A stretch of 64,000 nucleotides of DNA from an uncultured bacterium (GTDB taxonomy: Bacteria; Actinomycetota; Coriobacteriia; Coriobacteriales; Coriobacteriaceae), in contig CAJMQJ010000004.1 of assembly GCA_905215525.1 (NCBI GenBank), positions 124,001 to 188,000 of the forward strand, in the 5' to 3' direction. A program made the position numbers and the translations under genes. Each line of letters opens with the position of its first letter. Position 1 is the stretch's first letter. Below, in pieces: positions 44,033 through 52,874 of the stretch. The notes below the pieces were generated by a model that ran no database searches, was not told the DNA's origin, and saw only the letters and a program-made list of their open reading frames with translations.

Positions 44033-45382
44033 GTGCCAAAAAAGACTGAGAGCACGGGTACTGGGCTGGAATCCTACGTTGCAAAGCTCATGGGCAACGG
44101 CTCAAACAGGACTTCGGTAACCGAGGACGAGATTCAGGTCGCCCTGAAGGATATCGATGTTTCTGACGAGCAGCTCACCGCGGTGTATTCCGCGCTGCGC
44201 AACAGCGGCATCCAGATTATCTCCGCGAGCGGAAACGACGACGCCCCCATGGACGTCGACGATGACGATAACGATACCGATACCGACGATTTTGATGACG
44301 ACGACGAGCACGATTCCGGCTCGCTCGACGATCACGAGCTCAAGATGGCCCGTCAGGCCGACGCCGAGATGGGTTCTTCCAAGAGCAAGAAGAAGCGCAC
44401 CGTGCGCACGTCCCGTTCACGCTCCCGCGTGCGTGGCATCGATGCCTCCACGGTGATGCTGACCGGCGATCCGGTTCGTATGTACCTCAAGGAGATCGGC
44501 AAGGTCGACCTGCTGACCGCTTCCGAAGAGGTCGATCTGGCTATGAAGATCGAGGCCGGTCTTGAGGCCACCGAGAAGCTCGAGGCTGCCGATGCCGGCG
44601 AGCTCGAGCTCACGCGTGCCGAGATGCGTCGTCTTACGCGCATTGAGAACGTGGGCCTCGAAGCCAAGCAGGCACTCATCAGCGCAAACCTGCGTCTGGT
44701 CGTCTCCATCGCCAAACGCTATGTCGGCCGCGGCATGCTGTTCCTTGACCTGATCCAGGAGGGCAACCTCGGTCTGATCCGCGCTGTTGAGAAGTTCGAC
44801 TACCAGAAGGGCTTTAAGTTCTCCACGTACGCCACGTGGTGGATCCGTCAGGCCATTACGCGCGCCATTGCCGATCAGGCCCGTACCATCCGTATTCCCG
44901 TGCATATGGTCGAGACCATCAACAAGCTCGTCCGCGTGCAGCGCCAGCTCCTTCAGGACCTGGGTCGCGACCCGACCCCTGAGGAGATCGGTGCCGAGAT
45001 GGACATGAGCGCCGACCGCGTCCGCGAGATCCAGAAGATCTCGCAGGAGCCCGTGTCGCTCGAGACCCCCATCGGCGAGGAAGAGGATTCCCAGCTGGGC
45101 GACTTCATCGAGGACTCCCAGGCAATCGTTCCGCCCGATGCCGCCAGCTTCTCCATGCTGCAGGAGCAGCTCACTCAGGTGCTCGACTCGCTTGCCGATC
45201 GTGAGCGCAAGGTTATCGAGCTGCGCTTTGGCCTTGTCGACGGACATCCCCGTACGCTCGAGGAAGTCGGCCGCGAGTTTGGCGTCACGCGCGAGCGTAT
45301 CCGCCAGATCGAGTCCAAGACCCTGGCCAAGCTCCGCCACCCGAGCCGTTCGAGCAAGCTCAAGGACTATATCGAGTCTTAG
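44033..45382 (+). CDS. rpoD: Primary sigma factor RpoD/SigA
   Basis: 449 residues from GTG 44033, with AAGGGAG at 5 nt; ATG 44018 is in frame but lies on top of the ribosome site. It has a short region 1.1, an acidic Asp-rich stretch (DDDDNDTDTDDFDDDDE) and a basic patch, then regions 1.2-4: DPVRMYLKEIGKVDLL, RLVVSIAKRY, FSTYATWWIRQAI, and the HTH at GVTRERIRQIESK. It is the housekeeping sigma factor. A hairpin and a strong terminator follow. Confidence 0.96.
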   Translation: MPKKTESTGTGLESYVAKLMGNGSNRTSVTEDEIQVALKDIDVSDEQLTAVYSALRNSGIQIISASGNDDAPMDVDDDDNDTDTDDFDDDDEHDSGSLDDHELKMARQADAEMGSSKSKKKRTVRTSRSRSRVRGIDASTVMLTGDPVRMYLKEIGKVDLLTASEEVDLAMKIEAGLEATEKLEAADAGELELTRAEMRRLTRIENVGLEAKQALISANLRLVVSIAKRYVGRGMLFLDLIQEGNLGLIRAVEKFDYQKGFKFSTYATWWIRQAITRAIADQARTIRIPVHMVETINKLVRVQRQLLQDLGRDPTPEEIGAEMDMSADRVREIQKISQEPVSLETPIGEEEDSQLGDFIEDSQAIVPPDAASFSMLQEQLTQVLDSLADRERKVIELRFGLVDGHPRTLEEVGREFGVTRERIRQIESKTLAKLRHPSRSSKLKDYIES

Positions 45383-45383
45383 T

Positions 45384-45413
45384 AGTTACGGCGTTTTACC
45401 AAACGCCGTAACT
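45384..45413 (+). repeat. GCGTT/AACGC hairpin after rpoD, related to the pel operon 3' end
   Basis: A perfect 13-bp stem AGTTACGGCGTTT/AAACGCCGTAACT with loop TACC, two nt after the stop, followed by CGACGCTGC (45417-45425). The pel-operon hairpin at 27618-27641 shares CGGCGTT...AACGCCG and the same downstream CGACGCTGC. Two copies in 64 kb suggest a repeated intergenic element. Confidence 0.5.
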
Positions 45414-45454
45414 GGCCGACGCTGCGCGGACACCAGAGCGACAACTTGTCATTC

Positions 45455-45496
45455 AAAGAGGACGGCATGACCAGAAGGTCTATGCCGTCCTCTTTT
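45455..45496 (+). terminator. Terminator after rpoD
   Basis: A 14-bp perfect stem (AAAGAGGACGGCAT/ATGCCGTCCTCTTT) continues, past a one-base bulge, into GACC/GGTC with loop AGAA. A TTTT tail follows. Confidence 0.8.
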
Positions 45497-45622
45497 CATG
45501 CCAATTTGTTCGCTCTGGTGCCCTCTCGCTGGCATTGTCAAAACATCGGCGTTTCCGTTGCCGGTGCCGGCAGTTAGGCCGTCCCCAAGGGATCAAGGCG
45601 AGAAAATTTCTTAAAAAAGTTC

Positions 45623-45650
45623 TTGCCCTGAGCTGATTCGTCCGTATAAT
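45623..45650 (+). promoter_or_regulatory. Promoter of the tRNA-Asn genes
   Basis: TTGCCC and a perfect TATAAT with a 16-nt spacer (17 if CTTGCC is used), 31 nt before the first tRNA. It is the best -10 in the window. Confidence 0.6.
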
Positions 45651-45680
45651 AAACTTCGTTGCTTGAGAGCACGCACCTAT

Positions 45681-45755
45681 TCCTCGGTAGCTCAATGGTA
45701 GAGCACGCGGCTGTTAACCGCGCTGTTGTAGGTTCGAGTCCTACCCGGGGAGCCA
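45681..45755 (+). tRNA. tRNA-Asn (GTT), copy 1
   Basis: A 75-nt cloverleaf: acceptor TCCTCGG/CCGGGGA with one G-U, D-arm, anticodon arm GCGGC-TGTTAAC-CGC with anticodon GTT, T-loop GGTTCGAGTCC and encoded GCCA end. It is identical to the second copy 34 bp downstream. Confidence 0.95.
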
Positions 45756-45764
45756 GAATTTTTC

Positions 45765-45785
45765 AGCCCATTCCGCTGGGCTTTT
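45765..45785 (+). terminator. Weak hairpin between the two tRNA genes
   Basis: AGCCCA/TGGGCT with a 6-nt loop and TTTT tail. It may terminate part of the transcripts or act as a processing site. Confidence 0.35.
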
Positions 45786-45789
45786 AAAT

Positions 45790-45864
45790 TCCTCGGTAGC
45801 TCAATGGTAGAGCACGCGGCTGTTAACCGCGCTGTTGTAGGTTCGAGTCCTACCCGGGGAGCCA
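45790..45864 (+). tRNA. tRNA-Asn (GTT), copy 2
   Basis: A 75-nt copy identical to copy 1, including the encoded CCA. Probably co-transcribed from the promoter upstream of copy 1. Confidence 0.95.
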
Positions 45865-45871
45865 GGTTGTA

Positions 45872-45901
45872 AAACCCGTCGCTTATGCGGCGGGTTTTTT
45901 C
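45872..45901 (+). terminator. Terminator after the tRNA-Asn pair
   Basis: An 11-bp stem AAACCCGTCGC/GCGGCGGGTTT (one G-U) with loop TTAT and a T-run. Confidence 0.85.
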
Positions 45902-46058
45902 ATACCGCGATCGCCTGGCGCGAACGTTACCATATCAACATTTCGTGTCGAGGATGTAATCCCGCGACCCACCACCTCAACATGGCGCGGTCGTTGTAAA
46001 ATATTGCAATGATTGCTCCCACGACATGGTGCCGCGAGCACCAGATAAGGAGATTCTT

Positions 46059-46415
46059 GTGTCTGAGACCATTAACGGCAGCCTGAGCGTCTCGAACGAC
46101 GTTATTGCCGATATTGCCGGTTATGCCGCGATGACGTGCTATGGCGTCGTCGGTATGGCTGAGCAGCTCCAGGGCGCCGAGAGCGTGCGCCTGCTTGCCG
46201 GCCAGCGCCTCCGCAAGGGCGTGCTTGTCTCCGCCGACGAGAACGGCCTTACGGTCGATCTTCACGTCGTGCTCGAGAACGGCGTCAACATGAAGTCCGT
46301 CTGCCACAATCTTTCGAGCTCCGTTGCCTTCACCCTGCAGGAGATCGCCCAGATCGATCCCGCCAGCCTTAAGATCGGCATCCATATCGACGCGCTCAAG
46401 AGCCGTCTGAACTAG
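46059..46415 (+). CDS. Asp23/Gls24-family envelope stress protein
   Basis: 118 residues from GTG 46059, with AAGGAG six nt upstream. It has the Asp23 domain: IADIAGYAAMTCYGVVGMA, then LTVDLHVVLENGVN and LQEIAQ. In Gram-positives this small cytosolic protein (YloU-like) is encoded next to fakA and recG, exactly as here. Its function at the membrane or in lipid homeostasis is not well defined. Confidence 0.9.
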   Translation: MSETINGSLSVSNDVIADIAGYAAMTCYGVVGMAEQLQGAESVRLLAGQRLRKGVLVSADENGLTVDLHVVLENGVNMKSVCHNLSSSVAFTLQEIAQIDPASLKIGIHIDALKSRLN

Positions 46416-46442
46416 CATCCGAAAACGGAGATTCAAATACCC

Positions 46443-48104
46443 ATGATTGCAAAGACCATTCGCACCTGTTTTCCGATCGCTGCGGCTGCCGTTTCCGACA
46501 AGGCCGAGGAGATCAACAAGCTCAACGTCTTTCCCGTGCCCGACGGCGACACCGGCACCAACATGTCGCTCACGCTCGCCTCGGTGACCAAGGAGCTTTC
46601 TGCCCTTCCCGCCGTTGCCGACATGGAGGCCATTGCCGGCGCCATCACCCACGGCTCCCTGATGGGCGCCCGCGGCAACTCCGGCGTCATCACTTCGCAG
46701 ATCCTGCGCGGCGTGGCCGAGGGTCTTGTCTCTGCCGACGAGCCCATTACGTCCGCCAACATTGCCTATGCGTTCCGCCGAGCCGTCAAGGTCGCCTTCC
46801 AGGCCGTCCGTAAGCCCATCGAGGGCACGATCCTCACGGTGCTGCGCGATGTCTCGACCAAGGCCGACGAGTGCGAAAAGAAGAAGTTCTCGGCCGAGGA
46901 TGCGCTCGACGCTATCGTCGTCGAGGCCTACCAGTCCGTCGCCCGCACGCCCGACCTGCTGCCCGTTCTGAAGGAGAACGGCGTGGTCGACTCCGGCGCC
47001 TTCGGCTTTGCTATTTTCCTTGAGAACTTTGTTGCCGCTGCGCTTGGCCGCAGCACCGTTGTCGAGGATTTCTCTGCCACGTTTGATTCCGCTGGCTCTG
47101 CCCGCGACGCGGCCCTTGGTCGTGTTGAGATCGAGGCCAACGACGACTGGGAGGGCTCGGAGTTCCGCTACTGCAACGAGTTCCTCTTTAAGGCCGACGC
47201 TCCTTTTGACGAGGACGAGTGCCTCAAGTTCCTGGGCTCCATGGGTGACTGTGAGTTGCTCGTGGGCGCCTACCCCGACTACAAGATCCACGTGCACTCC
47301 AACACCCCCAACCTGGTGCTCGAGCACATGCTGCAGCTCGGTCAGATCTACGAGGTCTTTATCCACAACATGGAGATGGAGGCCCACGACCGTACCGCCA
47401 AGATTCATGAGGACCAGGAGAAGGCTGCCGAGCCCGCCAAGGCGCTGGGCTTTGTCGCCGTTGCCGCCGGTTCGGGCGAGGCCGACATCCTCAAGTCCCT
47501 CGGCGTCGACGTGATCGTGTCGGGTGGTCAGACCATGAACCCCTCGACTGCAGACCTGCTGGGCGCCGTCGACCAGGTCAACGCGACCTCGGTTATCATC
47601 CTGCCCAACAACGGTAACATCCGCATGGCTGCCGAGGCCGCCGCCTCTGCCTGCACCGACAAGAAGGTCGCCGTCGTTCCCACCAAGACCGTTCCGCAGG
47701 CCTTCTCCGCGCTGTTCGCGGTCCTGCCCGATTCCGATCTCGAGGACGCCGTCGCCGCTATGGTTGACGCCATCAGCGAGGTCCGCGATGGCGAGGTCAC
47801 CCGCGCCGTGCGCGACTCCAGCGCCTCGGACGGCTCCCCGATTCACTCCGGTGACGTCATGGGTATCATTGCCGGTTCCATCGATGTGGTCGGCTCCGAT
47901 GTGAAACAGGTCACGCTCGATTGTATCAACCGTATGCAGGAGGAAGAGGAGGGCGACGCGCTGACGATTCTGGCCGGCGAGGAGCTGTCCGATGAAGCCT
48001 TCCAGGAGATCGTCGACGCTATCGAGGAGGCTCAGCCCGACCTGGAGATCGACGCCCATCGTGGCGAGCAGCCGCTCTATCCCGTGATCTTCTCGATCGA
48101 GTAG
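46443..48104 (+). CDS. fakA: Fatty-acid kinase FakA-like protein (DAK2 domain)
   Basis: 553 residues. The N-terminal DhaL/DAK2 domain has VFPVPDGDTGTNMSLT with the metal-binding Asp cluster, HGSLMGARGNSGVI, and then a middle and a C-terminal DegV-like domain (VSGGQTMNPSTADLL). FakA with FakB phosphorylates exogenous fatty acids for the PlsX/PlsY pathway. No fakB is seen in the window. It lies between the Asp23 gene and recG. Confidence 0.9.
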   Translation: MIAKTIRTCFPIAAAAVSDKAEEINKLNVFPVPDGDTGTNMSLTLASVTKELSALPAVADMEAIAGAITHGSLMGARGNSGVITSQILRGVAEGLVSADEPITSANIAYAFRRAVKVAFQAVRKPIEGTILTVLRDVSTKADECEKKKFSAEDALDAIVVEAYQSVARTPDLLPVLKENGVVDSGAFGFAIFLENFVAAALGRSTVVEDFSATFDSAGSARDAALGRVEIEANDDWEGSEFRYCNEFLFKADAPFDEDECLKFLGSMGDCELLVGAYPDYKIHVHSNTPNLVLEHMLQLGQIYEVFIHNMEMEAHDRTAKIHEDQEKAAEPAKALGFVAVAAGSGEADILKSLGVDVIVSGGQTMNPSTADLLGAVDQVNATSVIILPNNGNIRMAAEAAASACTDKKVAVVPTKTVPQAFSALFAVLPDSDLEDAVAAMVDAISEVRDGEVTRAVRDSSASDGSPIHSGDVMGIIAGSIDVVGSDVKQVTLDCINRMQEEEEGDALTILAGEELSDEAFQEIVDAIEEAQPDLEIDAHRGEQPLYPVIFSIE

Positions 48105-48114
48105 GCATCTGCCC

Positions 48115-50292
48115 ATGTCTGAGCTCTGCTCCGTGCCGCGCGTCTCGGATCGCTTTGCCCAGAGCAATGCGCTCGACGAGGATATCGCGCGACTCAAATA
48201 TGTTTCGGGTAAACGTGAGGAGGCCCTTCGCCGTCTGGGAATTCGGACGGTGGGGGACCTCCTTCTGCATATCCCTCATCGATACCTGGACTTTACGCGC
48301 TCCTGGTCCATCGAGATGGCGCCCATCGGTACCGTGTGCACCATCATCGCCACGGTCGACCGTATCGTTCAAAAGAAGCCGCGTCCGCGCATGCAGGTGA
48401 CCGAGGTCTCACTCGTTGACGAGACGGGCGTGCTGCAGGTCGCCTTTTTCCGTCAGCCTTGGATTGCCCAGCAGCTTAAGCAGGGCGACCGCCTGGCCGT
48501 GATGGGCAAGGTCGAGTTTGCCTACGGTTTTAAGCAGATGGCCTCGCCGCACTTTGAAAAGCTCGATGACGGGCGTGCTGCGGGCACCATTTTGCCGGTC
48601 CATTATGTGAGTGACGGCGTGAGCCAGGCATGGATGCGCCGCATCGTAAGTGGCGCGCTCGAGGTCGTCGGCAATCCCTTCGACCCGATTCCCGCACGCT
48701 TGCGCGTTAAGCGTCGCCTGATGAGCAATGCTCGTGCGCTTCGATCAATTCACTTTCCCTCGAGCATGGCTGAGCGCGATATCGCGCGCGCACGGCTTGC
48801 CTACGAGGAGTGCCTTTACCTGCAGCTGGCGCTGCGCCTGCGCAACGACGGCAGCCTGGTCGATGTGGTGCCCTACGCCCACGCCGCGGGCGAGCACCTG
48901 GCCGCGCTCAAGCAGGCCCTGCCATTTTCGCTGAGCGACGAGCAGGAGGCCGCGTTCCAAGATATCCTGCGCGATATGTGCGATGGCGGGCGCGTGATGA
49001 ACCGCCTGCTGCTGGGCGATGTCGGTACCGGTAAGACCGCCGTTGCCGCCTGCGCGCTGGCTGTGGCTACCGATAGCGGCACGCAGGCCTGCGTTATGGC
49101 GCCCACGGGCGTGCTGGCGCGTCAATATGCCGATAAGACCGGCCCCTTGCTCTCGCAGGCTGGCATGACCTGGGCGCTCCTGACGGGCGCCACGCCAGCG
49201 GCCGAGCGCGAGCGGATCCATGCCCAGCTGGAATCGGGCGAGCTCGATGTCCTCTTTGGCACCCACGCGGTGCTTTCGGATAACGTGGCGTTCAAGCATC
49301 TGTCGCTCGTGGTCATCGATGAGCAGCACCGGTTTGGCGTCGGCCAACGCAACGCCCTGCGTGCGAAGGGCCCTGGTGCCGATCTGCTCGTTATGACGGC
49401 AACGCCCATCCCACGTACGCTGGCGCTTTCGGTCTACGGCGATCTGGACACGAGCATCATCCGCCATCGGCCCGTCCCTGGCGCTGGCGTGACGACACGC
49501 GTGCTTACCGAGTCGAGCCGCGACCTTGCCTATGGCGCCATCCGCGAGGCGCATGAAAAGGGTCAGCAGGCCTACGTGATTTGCCCGCTCGTGGAGCCGA
49601 GTGACTCGGCCGATGATCTGGAGGACGTGCCCGGTATCGCCCGCGACGACGAGGGCCGCGTGACGGTCCCCGTGCCGCTGCACGATACGGCGACCGAGCT
49701 CGATCGCCTGCGTCTGGCGTTGCCGGGTCTTGCCATCGAGCGCCTTCACGGCCGCATGCCAGCGGGGGAGAAGGACCAGGTTATCGATGCCTTTAAGCGT
49801 GGCGAGATCGACGTGCTCGTCTCGACTACGGTGGTCGAGGTGGGCGTCGACGTGCCCAACGCCACCGTCATGGTCATCGAGAACGGTGAGCGCTTTGGCT
49901 TGGCGGCCCTGCACCAGCTGCGCGGTCGCGTGGGCCGCGGCAGCGTGTCGGGCACCTGCCTGGTCATGACGCACTCCAAGGGCAATGGCGGCGCCTCGGC
50001 GGCACAAGACCGCCTCCAGTCGCTCGAAAAGACCTCGGACGGCTTTACGCTCGCCCAGATGGACCTGCGTCTGCGCCACGAGGGCGAGATTCTGGGTTAT
50101 CGTCAACACGGCGGCATTACCTTGCGCTTTGTGGACCTGGACGCCGACGAGGATCTTATCGAATGGGCCCATTTGGACGCGGTCGAGCTCTTGCGGTATG
50201 CTTGCAACCTTGACTCCGTGGCGACGCGCCCCTTGCGCGACGCGGTCGCCATGCGTTATCGACATATCTTTAAGGAGGTCAGCGGAGGATGA
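48115..50292 (+). CDS. recG: ATP-dependent DNA helicase RecG
   Basis: 725 residues. An N-terminal wedge/OB domain, Walker A LLLGDVGTGKT, DEQH box (VVIDEQHRFGVGQR), TATPIPRTLAL, and QLRGRVGRG with the C-terminal TRG motif. It remodels stalled replication forks and Holliday junctions. It overlaps rsmD by 4 bp. Confidence 0.96.
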   Translation: MSELCSVPRVSDRFAQSNALDEDIARLKYVSGKREEALRRLGIRTVGDLLLHIPHRYLDFTRSWSIEMAPIGTVCTIIATVDRIVQKKPRPRMQVTEVSLVDETGVLQVAFFRQPWIAQQLKQGDRLAVMGKVEFAYGFKQMASPHFEKLDDGRAAGTILPVHYVSDGVSQAWMRRIVSGALEVVGNPFDPIPARLRVKRRLMSNARALRSIHFPSSMAERDIARARLAYEECLYLQLALRLRNDGSLVDVVPYAHAAGEHLAALKQALPFSLSDEQEAAFQDILRDMCDGGRVMNRLLLGDVGTGKTAVAACALAVATDSGTQACVMAPTGVLARQYADKTGPLLSQAGMTWALLTGATPAAERERIHAQLESGELDVLFGTHAVLSDNVAFKHLSLVVIDEQHRFGVGQRNALRAKGPGADLLVMTATPIPRTLALSVYGDLDTSIIRHRPVPGAGVTTRVLTESSRDLAYGAIREAHEKGQQAYVICPLVEPSDSADDLEDVPGIARDDEGRVTVPVPLHDTATELDRLRLALPGLAIERLHGRMPAGEKDQVIDAFKRGEIDVLVSTTVVEVGVDVPNATVMVIENGERFGLAALHQLRGRVGRGSVSGTCLVMTHSKGNGGASAAQDRLQSLEKTSDGFTLAQMDLRLRHEGEILGYRQHGGITLRFVDLDADEDLIEWAHLDAVELLRYACNLDSVATRPLRDAVAMRYRHIFKEVSGG

Positions 50293-50933
50293 GAATCATC
50301 GGCGGTGAATGGCGCGGCCGCAAGATCGAAGAGCCGCGTGGACGCGATGTCACCCGTCCTACGACCGATCGCGTGCGCGAGGCATGTGCATCCATGGTCA
50401 TGTCGGCGTTCGATTTCGATTTGGACGAGGTCCGCGTGCTGGATGCCTTTGGCGGCTCCGGTGCCCTGGGAATCGAGATGCTCTCGCGTGGCGCCCGCTC
50501 GCTCACCACGTTCGAGATCGATCGCAATGCCGCCCGTCTGATCACCAAGAATATCGAGTCGCTGTGCGGCGACCGCTCGCGTTGGCGCGTCGTTACCGGC
50601 GATGTGTTGGCGAGCGCCTCGCGCGGCCGTGTGCCGGGTGGCCCCTTTGATCTGGTCCTGCTCGATCCGCCCTATGCCTTTGGCGCCGAGCCGGTCGAGG
50701 AGCTGCTGCAAAACCTAGCTCAGCAAGGCTTGCTGGCACAGGGTGCCTATGCGCTGTTTGAGCACGCTGCCGCCGACGCGGGCGCTCACCCGACCGGTTT
50801 TGAGACCGTGCGAGAGAAGCGCTACGGCATAACCTCGGTTGACTTGCTGCGCTGGGTGGCCGAGGACGAGAACGACCTTGCTGACAAGAACGAAAATAAC
50901 GAGGAAGCGCCTTGGGAGGACGCCCATGAATGA
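50289..50933 (+). CDS. rsmD: 16S rRNA (guanine-966-N2)-methyltransferase
   Basis: 214 residues of Rossmann methyltransferase: MRIIGGEWRGRKIE, VLDAFGGSGALGIEMLSRGA (SAM loop) and the catalytic LLDPPYAFG. It methylates G966 of 16S rRNA. An acidic tail (residues 195-214) is extra. It overlaps coaD by 8 bp. Confidence 0.93.
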   Translation: MRIIGGEWRGRKIEEPRGRDVTRPTTDRVREACASMVMSAFDFDLDEVRVLDAFGGSGALGIEMLSRGARSLTTFEIDRNAARLITKNIESLCGDRSRWRVVTGDVLASASRGRVPGGPFDLVLLDPPYAFGAEPVEELLQNLAQQGLLAQGAYALFEHAAADAGAHPTGFETVREKRYGITSVDLLRWVAEDENDLADKNENNEEAPWEDAHE

Positions 50934-51423
50934 CACCATCAACCGCGTGATCGTCCCGGGCACCTTCGATCCCATCACGTTTGGCCATATCGATGTGATC
51001 CGCCGCGCCCGTCGCATCTTTCCCAGCGTGATCGTCGCTGTTGCCGAGTCGCAGGGTAAAAACGGCGTGGGCACCACGTTTATGCTCGATGAGCGCGTGG
51101 CGCTGGCTCGCGAGGCGCTCGGTGATATCGACGGCGTCGAGGTCCTGCCCTTTACCGGCCTCTTGGTCGACTTCGCTCGCGAGCAGGGGGCGGGGGCCGT
51201 GGTCAAGGGCCTGCGCGCCATGACCGACTTTGAGTACGAGCTGCAGCAGGCAGACCTCAACTATCGCTTGGATAACGAGCTGGAGTCCATCTTTGTCATG
51301 AGTGCGCCGCAGTACGGCTATATCTCGAGTTCGGTCGTTCGCCAGATCGCCTCGCTCGGCAGCGATGTATCGACGTTTGTCCCGCCCAACGTGGTCGAAG
51401 CGCTCAGACACCGCTTTTCGTGA
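50926..51423 (+). CDS. coaD: Phosphopantetheine adenylyltransferase
   Basis: 165 residues from ATG 50926, inside the end of rsmD. GTFDPITFGHIDVIRRA carries the HIGH-like nucleotidyl-transfer motif; GLRAMTDFEYELQ and SSSVVRQIASLG complete the family. It makes dephospho-CoA in CoA synthesis. Confidence 0.95.
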   Translation: MNDTINRVIVPGTFDPITFGHIDVIRRARRIFPSVIVAVAESQGKNGVGTTFMLDERVALAREALGDIDGVEVLPFTGLLVDFAREQGAGAVVKGLRAMTDFEYELQQADLNYRLDNELESIFVMSAPQYGYISSSVVRQIASLGSDVSTFVPPNVVEALRHRFS

Positions 51424-51491
51424 CGTTTTTTATTGCCTGGTGGCATGTGGTAAACTAGCACGATGATATGTTACCTATGAAAGGAGACCGG

Positions 51492-51989
51492 ATGCCGGGC
51501 GAGAATTTTCCTGGCGATAGGATCGTCAGCTTGGTCGATGAGCTCGAAGGGCTGATCGAGGAAGCCAAGCCGCCTTTCGGCAAGAACGCTCAGTTCAAGG
51601 TCATCGACGCCGACGTGTTCTTCAACATCCTCGACGAGATCCGCATGAGCTATCCCGAGGAGTGGCAGAAGTCCCGCCGTATCCTTAAGGAGCGCGAGGA
51701 GCTTATGGCTTCCGCCGCCGCCCAGGCCGATTCCATCATCGCCGACGCTCAGCAGCAGGCCCTCACCATTGCCGGTGAGCAGGAGATCGTCCGCTTAGCG
51801 CAGCAGCAGGCCGACGACATCCGTGATCGTGCCCAGCAGTACGAGCGCGAGACGCGTTATGCTGCCGAGGACTACGCAGAGCAGGTCTTTACGCACCTGG
51901 AGGAGAACCTCAAGAGCCTGACCGGCACCGTTACCCGTTGCCGTCAGCAGCTCAACGAGGGTGCCGCCCAGCAGAATGGTCAGTGGTAA
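51492..51989 (+). CDS. DivIVA-like/ATP-synthase-b-like coiled-coil protein
   Basis: 165 residues from ATG 51492 (AAAGGAGA upstream). An N-terminal segment DRIVSLVDELEGLIEEAK, then a long heptad-rich helix with Ala/Gln repeats. No membrane helix. Proteins of this layout sit between coaD and the yceD-rpmF genes in several actinobacteria and are annotated as DivIVA-domain or ATPase-like. A cell-division or cell-pole role is only a guess. Its stop overlaps the next start (TAATG). Confidence 0.6.
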   Translation: MPGENFPGDRIVSLVDELEGLIEEAKPPFGKNAQFKVIDADVFFNILDEIRMSYPEEWQKSRRILKEREELMASAAAQADSIIADAQQQALTIAGEQEIVRLAQQQADDIRDRAQQYERETRYAAEDYAEQVFTHLEENLKSLTGTVTRCRQQLNEGAAQQNGQW

Positions 51990-52543
51990 TGGCTGAGTTC
52001 CCGAGCGTTACCGTCGATCTTTCTGAGCAGCTCGAGTTTCCTGGAGATTCGTATCCGCTGACCGGTAAGGTCGATGTCGCCACCTACACGGTGGGCGAGA
52101 AGGAGTACCAGCTACAGGACGGCATCGACTACGACGTTGTCTTTACCAATGCCGGTACCGGTGTCTTGCTCACGGGCATGGTCCGCGCGCACGCCACCGG
52201 CGAGTGCGACCGTTGCCTGGAGCCCGCCTCGTTTGATATCGCCGGCGAGATCGAGGAGTTCTACCTCTTTGAGGAGCCCGAGGATCCTGAGGCCTACGAG
52301 GACGGCTACGAGCTCCTGGGTGAGGATCGCATCGTCGATCTGGGTGAGCCCATCAACGACGCGGTCGTTATGGACACGCCGTTTGTGGTGCTCTGCAAGC
52401 CCGATTGCCGCGGTCTGTGTCCCACTTGCGGTTGCAATCTCAACGTCGAGCAATGCGATTGCGCCGCCCAGGCAGAGGCAGAATGGGCTGCTGCCACGGA
52501 AAATCCATTTGCAGCATTGAAGAATCTCAAGCTCGATGAGTAA
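51989..52543 (+). CDS. yceD: YceD/DUF177-family protein
   Basis: 184 residues from ATG 51989. DUF177 core: VRAHATGECDRCLEPA, EEFYLFEEPED and the zinc-type C-terminus CKPDCRGLCPTCGCNLN. It almost always precedes rpmF. It is linked to 23S rRNA or large-subunit metabolism in other bacteria. Translation is coupled to the upstream gene. Confidence 0.9.
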   Translation: MAEFPSVTVDLSEQLEFPGDSYPLTGKVDVATYTVGEKEYQLQDGIDYDVVFTNAGTGVLLTGMVRAHATGECDRCLEPASFDIAGEIEEFYLFEEPEDPEAYEDGYELLGEDRIVDLGEPINDAVVMDTPFVVLCKPDCRGLCPTCGCNLNVEQCDCAAQAEAEWAAATENPFAALKNLKLDE

Positions 52544-52607
52544 AACTGTGGTAGTATCGCTACTTGCGCGTAATCGCCACACTGGATAGTTCATAAGGAA
52601 GGTCACT

Positions 52608-52787
52608 ATGCCCGTACCTAAACAAAAGCAGGGTCGTATCCGCACTCACACCCGTCGTTCCGCCAACATGAAGATCTCGGCTGCGGCTCAGTCCACGTGC
52701 CCCCGTTGCGGCGCTGTCAAGCTTCCGCACCACGTGTGCCCCAGCTGCGGTTTCTACAAGGACCGCGAGGTTATCGTTACCGAGTAA
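52608..52787 (+). CDS. rpmF: 50S ribosomal protein L32
   Basis: 59 residues; AAGGAAGG before ATG 52608. MPVPKQKQGRIRTHTRRSA is the conserved start. The four-Cys zinc ribbon CPRCG...CPSCG is present, so this is the zinc-containing (C+) form. It is followed by a terminator-like hairpin before plsX. Confidence 0.97.
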   Translation: MPVPKQKQGRIRTHTRRSANMKISAAAQSTCPRCGAVKLPHHVCPSCGFYKDREVIVTE

Positions 52788-52827
52788 CGGTATACTCTGG
52801 ATGCGATGCCGTTCCAAATGGAACCAC

Positions 52828-52857
52828 AATGGCCGGCTCAATGAGTCGGCCATTTTT
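52828..52857 (+). terminator. Terminator/attenuator between rpmF and plsX
   Basis: A 12-bp stem AATGGCCGGCTC/GAGTCGGCCATT (one G-U) with loop AAT, overlapping a TTTTT tail. plsX starts only 18 nt later, so plsX probably relies on read-through or on a promoter hidden here. Confidence 0.7.
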
Positions 52858-52874
52858 GTATAAGGAGCATGTAT

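Noticed and set aside
45681..45864. Duplicated tRNA-Asn as an assembly artefact
   Set aside because: The flanks and the 34-bp spacer differ; tandem identical tRNA genes are common.
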